The notes beneath the pieces are model-generated. The model was given only the letters and a program-made list of their open reading frames with translations. It had not been told where the DNA came from and did no database searches. Shown piece by piece: positions 1 to 7,388 of a DNA stretch of 64,000 bases. The DNA is taken from NCBI GenBank assembly GCA_040222875.1, contig JAVKCG010000008.1, positions 62,001 through 126,000 of the forward strand, given 5' to 3'. The first letter of the stretch is position 1. Each line of letters opens with the position of its first letter. Made by a program: the position numbers and the translations under genes. Source of the DNA: JAJCYL01 sp040222875. GTDB taxonomy: Bacteria; Bacteroidota; Bacteroidia; Cytophagales; Cyclobacteriaceae.

Positions 1-951
1 CTCATCTTCTTCTTGCGTTGTACTGCCCATGTTTTCTATTCTACCCAGCAATCCTGTTGACTCTTTGTGTTCTTTCAAATTGAAGTATTGCATTGCCACC
101 CCAGTTTGGATGAGCACATAAGTAAAAAGCATAATTATGAGCATAAGTGAATATATGACCACCATAAATATCACCATGCTTTCAGAAGCTGCTTCAAGGT
201 TTTCAGGGTTATCGAAATTTAAAAAAGTGCTTGCGATGAATACCACATAAATTGGCAAAATAAAAATGTATGTGATGCCTGACTGTATTATTTGAATCAC
301 GAAAATGACACCAAATGTGAGCCACCATTTTTCTCTAATCAGGTAGAAGCACCTCTTTGCTGCCGTGGCTATATCCACATCTTCAAAATACCTCACAGGC
401 AGGTATAAACTTATTGGCACCATGAGATAGAAAATAATTCCAATAAAAATGATGGCTGTGAGAAAAATTGCAACAGGGCTATTACTGGCCGCAAATATTA
501 AACCCAGCATTATGAAATACGGAATTAGAAATACGACTATCGCTACTAAAACCAGTCCTACATGTGTTCCTAAGTTTCTCCAAAAATTTGATTTAACGGC
601 CTCTGATACTTTGTTCCCTATTTCTTCCTCACCCTCTACATAGGCCTTTATAAACTCAAAAACGGTAGAGTTGTACTGCACACCAAAAACCATTAGAACA
701 ACGAAGGCAACTGTCCCAATAGCGAATGCCGGAATAATATATTCTTCTGAAGTGCCCGGAAAACTTGAGATCGTATATATAAGATAAATGAGAGCTCCCA
801 GAGCAACCATAGTGAGGCACAACAAGAGAAGTGTATTTTTAAAAATAGCCGCAATTAGTGGCTTGTATTGACCTTTTAGAAACTCAAAGGTGCTGCCTAT
901 AACCTGGCCAAAATCCCTGATTTGTCTAAACTCAACTTTTTTTTCCGCCAT
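1..951 (-). CDS. Multi-pass membrane protein, paralogue of the next gene (3' end cut off)
   Basis: The reading frame is open from an ATG at 951 to the left edge, so at least 317 residues are present and the stop lies outside the window. It has about six or seven hydrophobic segments separated by short loops, and no signal peptide or enzymatic motif that I recognise. It is clearly a paralogue of the protein at 962-1792: both start with a short charged stretch followed by RDFG, both carry a CFYLI-x3-WW-x2-T-x-GVIF block, and both end in a YF-x-LKE-x-K-x-x-TGLL tail. It begins 10 bases after the stop of that gene, so the two are probably cotranscribed with the SpoIIM-like gene further upstream. 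In related genomes I recall such proteins beside RDD and DUF4129 genes, but those would be outside this window. Function unknown. Confidence 0.8.
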   Translation of the reverse strand, partial: MAEKKVEFRQIRDFGQVIGSTFEFLKGQYKPLIAAIFKNTLLLLCLTMVALGALIYLIYTISSFPGTSEEYIIPAFAIGTVAFVVLMVFGVQYNSTVFEFIKAYVEGEEEIGNKVSEAVKSNFWRNLGTHVGLVLVAIVVFLIPYFIMLGLIFAASNSPVAIFLTAIIFIGIIFYLMVPISLYLPVRYFEDVDIATAAKRCFYLIREKWWLTFGVIFVIQIIQSGITYIFILPIYVVFIASTFLNFDNPENLEAASESMVIFMVVIYSLMLIIMLFTYVLIQTGVAMQYFNLKEHKESTGLLGRIENMGSTTQEEDE

Positions 952-961
952 ATATGATTTA

Positions 962-1792
962 TTAATATTCTTCTGCTACTTCATCAGTATTAGTGCCAAA
1001 AGAATCAATTTTCTTGAGTAGACCAGTGGCGTCTTTTTGTTCTTTAAGGCTAAAATATTGAAAAGTGATTGCTACTGTTGAAATAATAGAAACCATTTGA
1101 TTTATGATACCTCCAACAGCCATAATTATTGTTTGGATAAAGGTGATTTCTTCACCTATTGAATCATCGGTTACACTGAAGAAATCTTGCAGATATGCCC
1201 ATATCATTAAAGGAGATTGAATTATAAAGCTTAAACCATACTGAATAAGAACACTAATGAATATCACACCAAGGGTTTCCCACCAGTTCTGCTTTATCAG
1301 GTAAAAACATCTACTTATTGATTCTGAGAAAGAGACATCTTCATTTAGATAAGTTATTGCCCATATTGACAAATAAACTGTTAATAAGATGCCCGGAACG
1401 ATTAATAAAAAGAATCCCACTAACATGGATATGAAAGAGAGCACATGGATTAGAATAACCAGAAAGACATCTTTCTTAAATCTTTGGAAAATCTTTGGAA
1501 TAGTCACTGGAGAGCCATCGCACTGATTATATATTATGATGTAATCATAAACCACCGCCGGTAAAGCCGCACTTGAGAAAATCCAGAAGTAGTCTGAACT
1601 TCTAAATATGTAATCTAAAATTTCCTTTGGGGAACCATCAGCTAAGATAGCTTCAACGAATAATAACGGTCCTGCTATGGCTGTAACGGCCAAAATCAAC
1701 CCTCCCATTTCCTGAATTATAAATTGAAATGTAGCATTGATTACACCACCGAAGTCTCTCGGCTCCATAAATTTAACCTTCGCCGATGTCAT
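962..1792 (-). CDS. Multi-pass membrane protein, tandem paralogue
   Basis: A 276-residue membrane protein with about six hydrophobic segments. The frame is open further upstream to 1819, but I chose the ATG at 1792 because its product (MTSAKVKF...RDFGGV) aligns from the first residue with the start of the paralogue at 951. With that start the gene overlaps the end of the SpoIIM-like gene by 20 bp, which suggests translational coupling. The conserved CFYLI-x3-WW block sits near the middle, and the cytoplasmic-looking tail contains the same YF-x-LKE signature as its neighbour. The pair probably arose by tandem duplication and may form a complex with the SpoIIM-like protein. Function unknown. 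Confidence 0.85.
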   Translation of the reverse strand: MTSAKVKFMEPRDFGGVINATFQFIIQEMGGLILAVTAIAGPLLFVEAILADGSPKEILDYIFRSSDYFWIFSSAALPAVVYDYIIIYNQCDGSPVTIPKIFQRFKKDVFLVILIHVLSFISMLVGFFLLIVPGILLTVYLSIWAITYLNEDVSFSESISRCFYLIKQNWWETLGVIFISVLIQYGLSFIIQSPLMIWAYLQDFFSVTDDSIGEEITFIQTIIMAVGGIINQMVSIISTVAITFQYFSLKEQKDATGLLKKIDSFGTNTDEVAEEY

Positions 1793-2735
1793 TGGATTTT
1801 CTAATCGGATAGATGACAAAATAGTAAATTATAAACAGTAGGGATGTTAAAATGATGCTCAATTTAAAACCCCAATGAATTTCGGTTAGCCGGGTTACAA
1901 AGGCCTCAAGAAAACCTGCTACGATAAATATTGGTACGAGGCCAACGACTATTTTCAGCCCTTGTTTAGCCCCCTTTTTTAGCGAGGCCAGTCTGGAATA
2001 GGTTCCAGGAAATAGAAAACTATTGCCCATGGTTAATCCTGCTCCCCCAGCAATTATGATTGCCGATATTTCTAATGTGCCATGTATCCAAATGGCGGAT
2101 GCCGATTCAAGAAACAGGCCCTTTTGAAAAAAGAAATATTGAAAGGAACCCAACATTACTCCGTTATAAAAAAGCAGCATGCCTGTGCCCATTGAAAAAA
2201 TAACACCAGCAATGAAAGCATAAAACGACACCCTTATATTGTTAAAAGTGATGTACGCAATCATATCCGAACCTCGCATCGACTTATACACTGCCATTGG
2301 GTCACCATTTTCTATGTTGTTAAGGGTCATGTTCACATAGCCATCACCTAAAATCAGCCTTACAAAAGTATCGTCGTGGGCCGCTGAGAATGCACCGATG
2401 CTTGCCGCAACAGTAAAAATTAAAAAGGCATATAGCAGGTTTTTATGCGACTCCTTTAAAACCAACGGCAGCTCATCCCGCCAAAAAGTAATAAACCTGC
2501 GGCCCTTTTCTTTTTTATTCCGGTAAATGGCATGGTGTGCCTTTGATGCCAGTGCATTTAAATACTTTGATGTCTGACTATCTGGATAGCGGGTTTGGGC
2601 ATAGGCCAGGTCGTTAGTCAGTTTAGTGAAAAGATCCGCCAGTTCATCAGGGTTGGTGTATTTGGGGTCATTCAGATTTTCTTCGAATCGCTCCCAATCT
2701 TTACCGTAACTTTTTACGAAGGCCGCTTCTCGCAT
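1773..2735 (-). CDS. SpoIIM-family (DUF95-like) membrane protein
   Basis: A 320-residue protein with a soluble N-terminal region of about 95 residues followed by five or six membrane segments. The segment pattern with conserved glycines (GMLLFYNGVMLG, then IHGTLEISAI, where His and Glu lie in a membrane helix) matches the stage II sporulation protein M family, which is widespread in non-sporulating Bacteroidota. There its role is not established; it commonly sits in a membrane-gene cluster with RDD, DUF4129 and MoxR genes. Here it is the first gene of a reverse-strand run with the two paralogous membrane proteins. It faces away from the aminotransferase gene, with a 58-base divergent gap. Family confidence is good; the biological role is inference only. 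Confidence 0.85.
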   Translation of the reverse strand: MREAAFVKSYGKDWERFEENLNDPKYTNPDELADLFTKLTNDLAYAQTRYPDSQTSKYLNALASKAHHAIYRNKKEKGRRFITFWRDELPLVLKESHKNLLYAFLIFTVAASIGAFSAAHDDTFVRLILGDGYVNMTLNNIENGDPMAVYKSMRGSDMIAYITFNNIRVSFYAFIAGVIFSMGTGMLLFYNGVMLGSFQYFFFQKGLFLESASAIWIHGTLEISAIIIAGGAGLTMGNSFLFPGTYSRLASLKKGAKQGLKIVVGLVPIFIVAGFLEAFVTRLTEIHWGFKLSIILTSLLFIIYYFVIYPIRKSNDIGEG

Positions 2736-2793
2736 TTTCCGAAAGTATAAACTTTAGAAAAATATAACATGCCTCACCCTTAACTTTATAAGT

Positions 2794-3930
2794 ATGCAAT
2801 CCAAACTCCCCCATACCGGCACCACCATTTTCACCATCATGTCAAAAATGGCTGCTGAGCATGATGCAATCAACCTCTCTCAAGGGTTTCCAGATTTTGA
2901 GATCGCCCCTGAGTTGATTGACATGGTTCATCATCACATGAAGGCTGGTCGCAATCAATATCCGCCAATGCCTGGTGTGCCAGCACTGAGGGAGCAGATT
3001 GCATCTAAAATTGAAAAGCTTTATGCGAGAAACACCGACCCTGATTCGGAAATAACAATTACCACGGGGGCGACTGAAGGGATTTACGCCACAATAACGG
3101 CCCTGGTCCATCCCGGTGATGAGGTGATCATTTTTGAGCCAGCCTATGATTTATATGATCCGACAATTCACCTCTGTGGTGGAAAAACAGTGCGGATCAA
3201 AATGCAATTTCCTGACTATCAAATTCCATGGGATGAGGTTAGAGAGAAGGTGAATGATAAAACCAGGCTCATCATTATCAACACCCCGCATAACCCAACG
3301 GGAACCGTTCTAACCAGCTCTGACATGCAGCAACTGGAAGGCATTGTTGCAGCCTCTTCGGCTTTTGTGCTGTGCGATGAAGCTTATGAGCACATTGTTT
3401 TTGATGAAGCCGGCCATGAAAGTATGCTCAAACATCCTGCGCTTACTGAGCGGGGAATCGCAGCATTTTCATTTGGTAAAACATTTCATGCTACAGGTTG
3501 GAAAATGGGCTATACCGTCGCCCCCAGAGAGGTCACAGAAGAAATCCGTAGAATTCATCAATGGGTAAACTTTACAGTGAATACGCCCATACAATGGGCC
3601 ATGGCCGATTATCTAAAGGATCCTGATCATTATTTGGAGGTTTCTCCGATGTACAAAAAGAAGCGGGATCTTTTTCAGCAGCTGACGAAAGGTTCAAACC
3701 TAAGGCCCCTTAAATGCTCTGGCACCTATTTTCAGTTGATGTCCTACGAATCCATTTCTACACTGGGTGATTTCGATTTGGCCTCGAAACTTACGAAGGA
3801 GTCGGGGATAGCAAGTATCCCTGTTTCAGCATTTTATGACGATAAGGAGGATAATAAGGTGCTTCGGTTTTGCTTTGCCAAAACTGATGAAACGCTTGAG
3901 AAGGCTGCAGCAATAATTCGTGAACTGTGA
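2794..3930 (+). CDS. PLP-dependent aminotransferase, methionine aminotransferase (YbdL/KAT)-like
   Basis: A 378-residue fold-type I aminotransferase. Visible landmarks are an early NLSQGFPDFE motif, the TGATEG cofactor-phosphate turn near 91, NPHNPTG-type substrate-binding residues near 164-170, DEAYEH near 195, and the Schiff-base lysine K229 within SFGKTFHATGWK. This set is typical of the class I/II aminotransferases called YbdL or kynurenine aminotransferase-like, which accept methionine, glutamine and aromatic substrates with broad 2-oxo acid acceptors. It probably acts in the cytoplasm in methionine salvage or amino-acid interconversion. It is a single-gene unit divergent from the SpoIIM-like gene and convergent with the secreted-protein gene at 3940, nine bases from its stop. 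The exact substrate cannot be read from the sequence. Confidence 0.9.
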   Translation: MQSKLPHTGTTIFTIMSKMAAEHDAINLSQGFPDFEIAPELIDMVHHHMKAGRNQYPPMPGVPALREQIASKIEKLYARNTDPDSEITITTGATEGIYATITALVHPGDEVIIFEPAYDLYDPTIHLCGGKTVRIKMQFPDYQIPWDEVREKVNDKTRLIIINTPHNPTGTVLTSSDMQQLEGIVAASSAFVLCDEAYEHIVFDEAGHESMLKHPALTERGIAAFSFGKTFHATGWKMGYTVAPREVTEEIRRIHQWVNFTVNTPIQWAMADYLKDPDHYLEVSPMYKKKRDLFQQLTKGSNLRPLKCSGTYFQLMSYESISTLGDFDLASKLTKESGIASIPVSAFYDDKEDNKVLRFCFAKTDETLEKAAAIIREL

Positions 3931-3939
3931 GTTTTTTTC

Positions 3940-4557
3940 TCAATTAGCGCTTTCTTCCATTAGTTCATTTAGGTAAACGACTAACAAAACCTGGTCATCC
4001 CGTTTTTTTAAGTCCAGCCCTTCATTTTCAATGTATTCTGAGATTTCTTTTTTTGAGAGGGGGTATATATCAAAAATTTGGCGTTGAAATTTCTCTATTT
4101 CAATCAAACGGTCATCAACAAAAAAATAATACTCGGATTCGTCCTGCGTCTTGAGTCTCTGCACCTGGTTATCAAGTGTTAGTATGTAAACGAAATTATT
4201 AATGCGGATAATGTCGCAATACCCCGTAACAATTTGCTCAAAAAATCGATCCCGGGTATATCCTGAAACTGTCCTGTCCGGGTAGGATGCAAACACATGC
4301 CTCATCTGGTTTTGCGGGTTAACAAATGAGAAGCCCTGTAGCATTTTTGGAGTCAGTGTTTTTACCTCTCCCTCAAATTCGTAATAAACAGCATCAAAAT
4401 CCTGATTGTAAGAAATGAGCCCAGTGAATGAGTTGCCATTTTTAAACGTAACCTTCCCCTGATACCAGAGCGCCTTTTCAGGGCTGTAATCAGTCTCTTG
4501 TGCAAATAATAACACTGTCTGAAAAATCAGCAATATTGACAGAGAACCTTTCTGCAT
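3940..4557 (-). CDS. Hypothetical secreted protein
   Basis: The frame opens with a GTG at 4608, but the ATG at 4557 gives a product that begins with a convincing signal peptide (MQKGSLSILLIFQTVLLFA) and is preferred; it yields 205 residues. The mature part is probably periplasmic or exported, with a beta-rich look (repeated KV-TF-KNGNSFTGLI-like strands) and a charged C-terminal third. I do not recognise a family. It follows the sodium/solute symporter gene on the same strand, so it may be in the same transcript. Nothing else in the sequence points to a function. Confidence 0.7.
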   Translation of the reverse strand: MQKGSLSILLIFQTVLLFAQETDYSPEKALWYQGKVTFKNGNSFTGLISYNQDFDAVYYEFEGEVKTLTPKMLQGFSFVNPQNQMRHVFASYPDRTVSGYTRDRFFEQIVTGYCDIIRINNFVYILTLDNQVQRLKTQDESEYYFFVDDRLIEIEKFQRQIFDIYPLSKKEISEYIENEGLDLKKRDDQVLLVVYLNELMEESAN

Positions 4558-4607
4558 AGCTATCAGATACGATTGATTAAACATCAGGATTCGTAATAGA
4601 GGGTCCA

Positions 4608-6047
4608 CTATTCCCGCTTTCTGATAATTAACAATCCAATGAAGGTCAATAACCCGTTCAGTATTAAAATTTCGAAGCCAAATTTATATCCACCCAAGAG
4701 CCAATCAGAGTTGATATTGATAAAATAGGCTACAATTGGCGAAAGAATACAAACCGGCAATGCCCATTGATCTTTGATGTTCCATTTTGTTAAAATCCCA
4801 AATGAAAATAAACCTAGAATTGGGCCGTAAGTGTAACCGGCAGCAATAAATATCGCCGTAATCACACTCCGGTCATTGATGGCATTAAAAATGAGAATTA
4901 TTATGAATAACAAAAACGAAAACCCAAGGTGCACCAATGTTCTGGTAGAAGTTTTTGCAGAGCTTCCTACTTTGTTAAACCCTAAGAAGTCAATACAGAA
5001 CGAAGTGGTAAGTGCAGTAAGGGCCGAATCCGCACTGGAGTAGGCCGCAGCAACAATGCCCAATAAAAACGTAATCCCTACAACCAATGTAAAATGGTTG
5101 ACTGCCAAAAACGGGAACAGGTCATCGCTTCTTTCGGGGATCTGAATACCTGAAACCTCAGCATAGTGATATAACAAAATGCCAAGGGTCAAAAACATTA
5201 AGTTGACAATCACCAAAATCACCGAAAACCAGAACATATTTTTTTGAGCGTCGCCGATATTCTTACAGGTCAGGTTTTTCTGCATCATATCCTGGTCAAG
5301 TCCTGTCATAACAATGGCGATAAAGGCACCTGAAAAGAACTGTTTGAAGAAATTCGTTCCGGGTTGCCAATCCCAAACAAAAATTTGCGAGAGTTCACTG
5401 TTGGTAACAATTGCGGCCAAGTCCCCTAACCCAAGTGATAAATCCGATGATATCACGGATATTGTAACTACAACAGCGACAATCATGAACGTAGTTTGAA
5501 GGGTATCGGTCCAAACAACCGTCTTTATACCTCCTTTAAAAGTATAAAGCCATATTAGGCCTATGGTCACAAAAACAGATCCCCAAAAGGGCACCCCCAG
5601 TGGTTCAAAAAATACTAATTGCAATACGCCTGCCACTAAAAACAGCCTGAATGAGGCTTGTATCGTTCTGGACAGCAAGAAGAACAAAGCCCCACTTTTA
5701 TAGCTCCAAAAGCCAAACCTGCCTTGTAGATAAGTATAAATTGAAACCAGATTGAGCCGATAATATAGCGGCATCAACACAGTGGCTATTACCAAATAGC
5801 CTAGCAGATAGCCCAGTACAACTTGAAAGTATGAGAGGTTTGTATTGCCTACTTCACCAGGTACAGAAATGAAAGTGACCCCAGAGAGGGATGCCCCTAT
5901 CATGCCATAAGCAACCAGAAACCAGGGAGACTGACGATCACCTGTAAAAAATGTATTTGAATCAGCCTTTCGGGAGGTGTAGTACGATATGGCATAAAGT
6001 ACTACGAAATAAGAGCCAAGTACTGTTAATATTAATGATGGAGACAT
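4608..6047 (-). CDS. Sodium:solute symporter (SSS family)
   Basis: A 479-residue integral membrane protein with about thirteen hydrophobic segments, as in the SSS family (PutP, PanF, SglT relatives). The first helices include the family's typical GASLSGVTFISVPGEVG region near residue 50, and a GLDQDMMQK motif near 250 that is characteristic of SSS proteins. It probably couples Na+ influx to uptake of an organic solute across the inner membrane; the substrate cannot be told from sequence. No catalytic domain is fused to it. The following gene (3940-4557) encodes a secreted protein. It is divergent from clpS with a 99-base gap that should hold both promoters. Confidence 0.9.
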   Translation of the reverse strand: MSPSLILTVLGSYFVVLYAISYYTSRKADSNTFFTGDRQSPWFLVAYGMIGASLSGVTFISVPGEVGNTNLSYFQVVLGYLLGYLVIATVLMPLYYRLNLVSIYTYLQGRFGFWSYKSGALFFLLSRTIQASFRLFLVAGVLQLVFFEPLGVPFWGSVFVTIGLIWLYTFKGGIKTVVWTDTLQTTFMIVAVVVTISVISSDLSLGLGDLAAIVTNSELSQIFVWDWQPGTNFFKQFFSGAFIAIVMTGLDQDMMQKNLTCKNIGDAQKNMFWFSVILVIVNLMFLTLGILLYHYAEVSGIQIPERSDDLFPFLAVNHFTLVVGITFLLGIVAAAYSSADSALTALTTSFCIDFLGFNKVGSSAKTSTRTLVHLGFSFLLFIIILIFNAINDRSVITAIFIAAGYTYGPILGLFSFGILTKWNIKDQWALPVCILSPIVAYFININSDWLLGGYKFGFEILILNGLLTFIGLLIIRKRE

Positions 6048-6095
6048 AGGTGAGCAGGAATTCGCCGCAAATTACAAAAGCACTTCATATCCGGT

Positions 6096-6123
6096 TCTGT
6101 TCGAGAGTGATTTCTTATCTTTG
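6096..6123 (+). promoter_or_regulatory. Candidate promoter of clpS-recR
   Basis: The -7 element TATCTTTG at 6116-6123 fits the Bacteroidota consensus TAnnTTTG. A weak -33 element, TCTG at 6096-6099, lies 16 bases upstream. It is 23 bases from the clpS ATG. Confidence 0.5.
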
Positions 6124-6146
6124 CAGTGCTTTAAACAAGCCAAATT

Positions 6147-6422
6147 ATGTCAACAAAATTTCAAGAAGAAGTTCTTGATCAGTTAATTGATGAATCGGAA
6201 GACCTTCGGGACCTGATGGTTTATAATGATGATTTTAACACTTTCGAACATGTGATAGCAACCCTTATTAAGGTTTGCAAACATGAGCAGCACCAAGCCG
6301 AACAATGCACTTACCTGGTTCACTATAAAGGCAAATGTTCAGTTAAGCGGGGAAGCTTCAACGAATTGAAACCCATGAAAGATGGCATTTGCGAAGCAGG
6401 CATAAAAGCTGCCATTAAGTAA
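6147..6422 (+). CDS. clpS: ClpS, adaptor of the ClpAP/ClpCP protease
   Basis: A 91-residue protein matching the ClpS fold: the YNDDFNTFEHVI motif (near 26-37) forms the N-degron-binding pocket, followed by the CKHEQHQAEQCTYLVH helix and the KGKCSVKRG loop. ClpS delivers proteins with N-terminal bulky hydrophobic residues to the ClpA or ClpC unfoldase in the cytoplasm. Bacteroidota ClpS proteins share the H-x-KGKCSVK segment. The stop codon abuts the recR start directly (TAA then ATG), so the two genes are almost certainly cotranscribed. The start is supported by a short distance to a TAnnTTTG promoter. Confidence 0.93.
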   Translation: MSTKFQEEVLDQLIDESEDLRDLMVYNDDFNTFEHVIATLIKVCKHEQHQAEQCTYLVHYKGKCSVKRGSFNELKPMKDGICEAGIKAAIK

Positions 6423-7031
6423 ATGGAATACCCCTCTAAGCTGATTGAGGATGCTGTTAATGAAGTCTCCAAGCTTCCTGGAATTGGTAAAAAGACAGCG
6501 CTAAGGTTAGTCCTGCACCTCTTAAAACAAGATGGAGCTGTTACCGAATTTCTAGCCAGCTCTTTAACCAACCTTAGGAACAATATCCGATACTGCAAGT
6601 CTTGTGGCAACATTTCCGATGATGACACCTGCGCAATATGCACCAGCCACCGCCGCAACAGATCACTGATCTGCGTTGTTGAGGATACAAGAGATGTTTT
6701 AGCCATTGAGAATACCTCTCAGTATAATGGTTTATACCATGTTTTAGGAGGGATTATCTCTCCGATAAATGGAGTTGGCCCAGATGATCTTAACATAGAA
6801 TCATTGGTGAACAGAGCCGCTGACAATGAGGTGGAGGAGGTAATCCTGGCATTAAGTGCTACAATGGAAGGTGACACAACTGCCTTCTATTTATCCAAAA
6901 AGCTAAAGGCCTCCGGGAAAAAGGTAAGCACCATTGCTAAAGGTGTCCCGGTGGGCGGCGAATTAGAATATGCTGATGAAATAACACTGGGCCGTAGCAT
7001 CGTAACGCGGTCCGCTGTTGATTTGGGTTGA
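6423..7031 (+). CDS. recR: RecR, recombination mediator protein
   Basis: A 202-residue RecR. It has the helix-hairpin-helix LPGIGKKTA near 19-27, the C4 zinc finger (CKSCGNISDDDTCAIC) near 58-73, and the Toprim domain starting at VVEDTRD near 80. RecR works with RecF and RecO to load RecA on gapped DNA. Length and motif order are normal for the family. It starts immediately after clpS. There is no further gene on this strand until tRNA-Phe; 355 bases downstream a bidirectional hairpin precedes the convergent ppk1. Confidence 0.95.
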   Translation: MEYPSKLIEDAVNEVSKLPGIGKKTALRLVLHLLKQDGAVTEFLASSLTNLRNNIRYCKSCGNISDDDTCAICTSHRRNRSLICVVEDTRDVLAIENTSQYNGLYHVLGGIISPINGVGPDDLNIESLVNRAADNEVEEVILALSATMEGDTTAFYLSKKLKASGKKVSTIAKGVPVGGELEYADEITLGRSIVTRSAVDLG

Positions 7032-7386
7032 ACCGAAAAAACTCTCAAAAATCGATCAGTTTCATCAAATTGTTTGAAAGCTACACTCTTGGCTTAATTG
7101 CGCAAAGATGTATGATAATGAATACCAATTGTTCAATCACGAACAATTCAGTACCTGATTAATTGCCACTCTCTCCTGGTTATCAGCATGTTAGGCATAT
7201 TGGCATGATTTTGACTTAAAAACAATTGGTCAATTACTCAAAATAAATTGTGGCTAATCTTAAAGCTTACTAGTAGAAACAGAATCTTCAGATTTGTCAT
7301 TATAAGGGGGTAATAACCCAACAAATTGTAATAGGTAAAATAGTTTACGGTTGGTTGATGAAAAGGAGGGCTCCGGCTCTCCTTTT
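7032..7386. other. 355-base convergent intergenic region
   Basis: AT-rich stretch between recR and ppk1 with no credible reading frame. It contains several AATTGTTC / GAACAATT-type inverted words around 7127-7147 and ends in a GC-rich hairpin. A TTGGCATGATTTTGA sequence near 7199-7213 faintly resembles a sigma-54 site but lacks the downstream GC. I see no gene here. Confidence 0.5.
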
Positions 7387-7388
7387 TT
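7361..7388. terminator. Bidirectional terminator hairpin
   Basis: AAAAGGAG and CTCCTTTT arms enclose a short GC-rich loop with a T run on the plus strand and the complementary A/T run on the minus strand. It overlaps the ppk1 stop codon and can serve both ppk1 and read-through from recR. Confidence 0.75.

Noticed and set aside
7195..7215. A sigma-54-like TTGGCATGATTTTGA
   Set aside because: The downstream GC of the -12 element is missing and no plus-strand gene follows.
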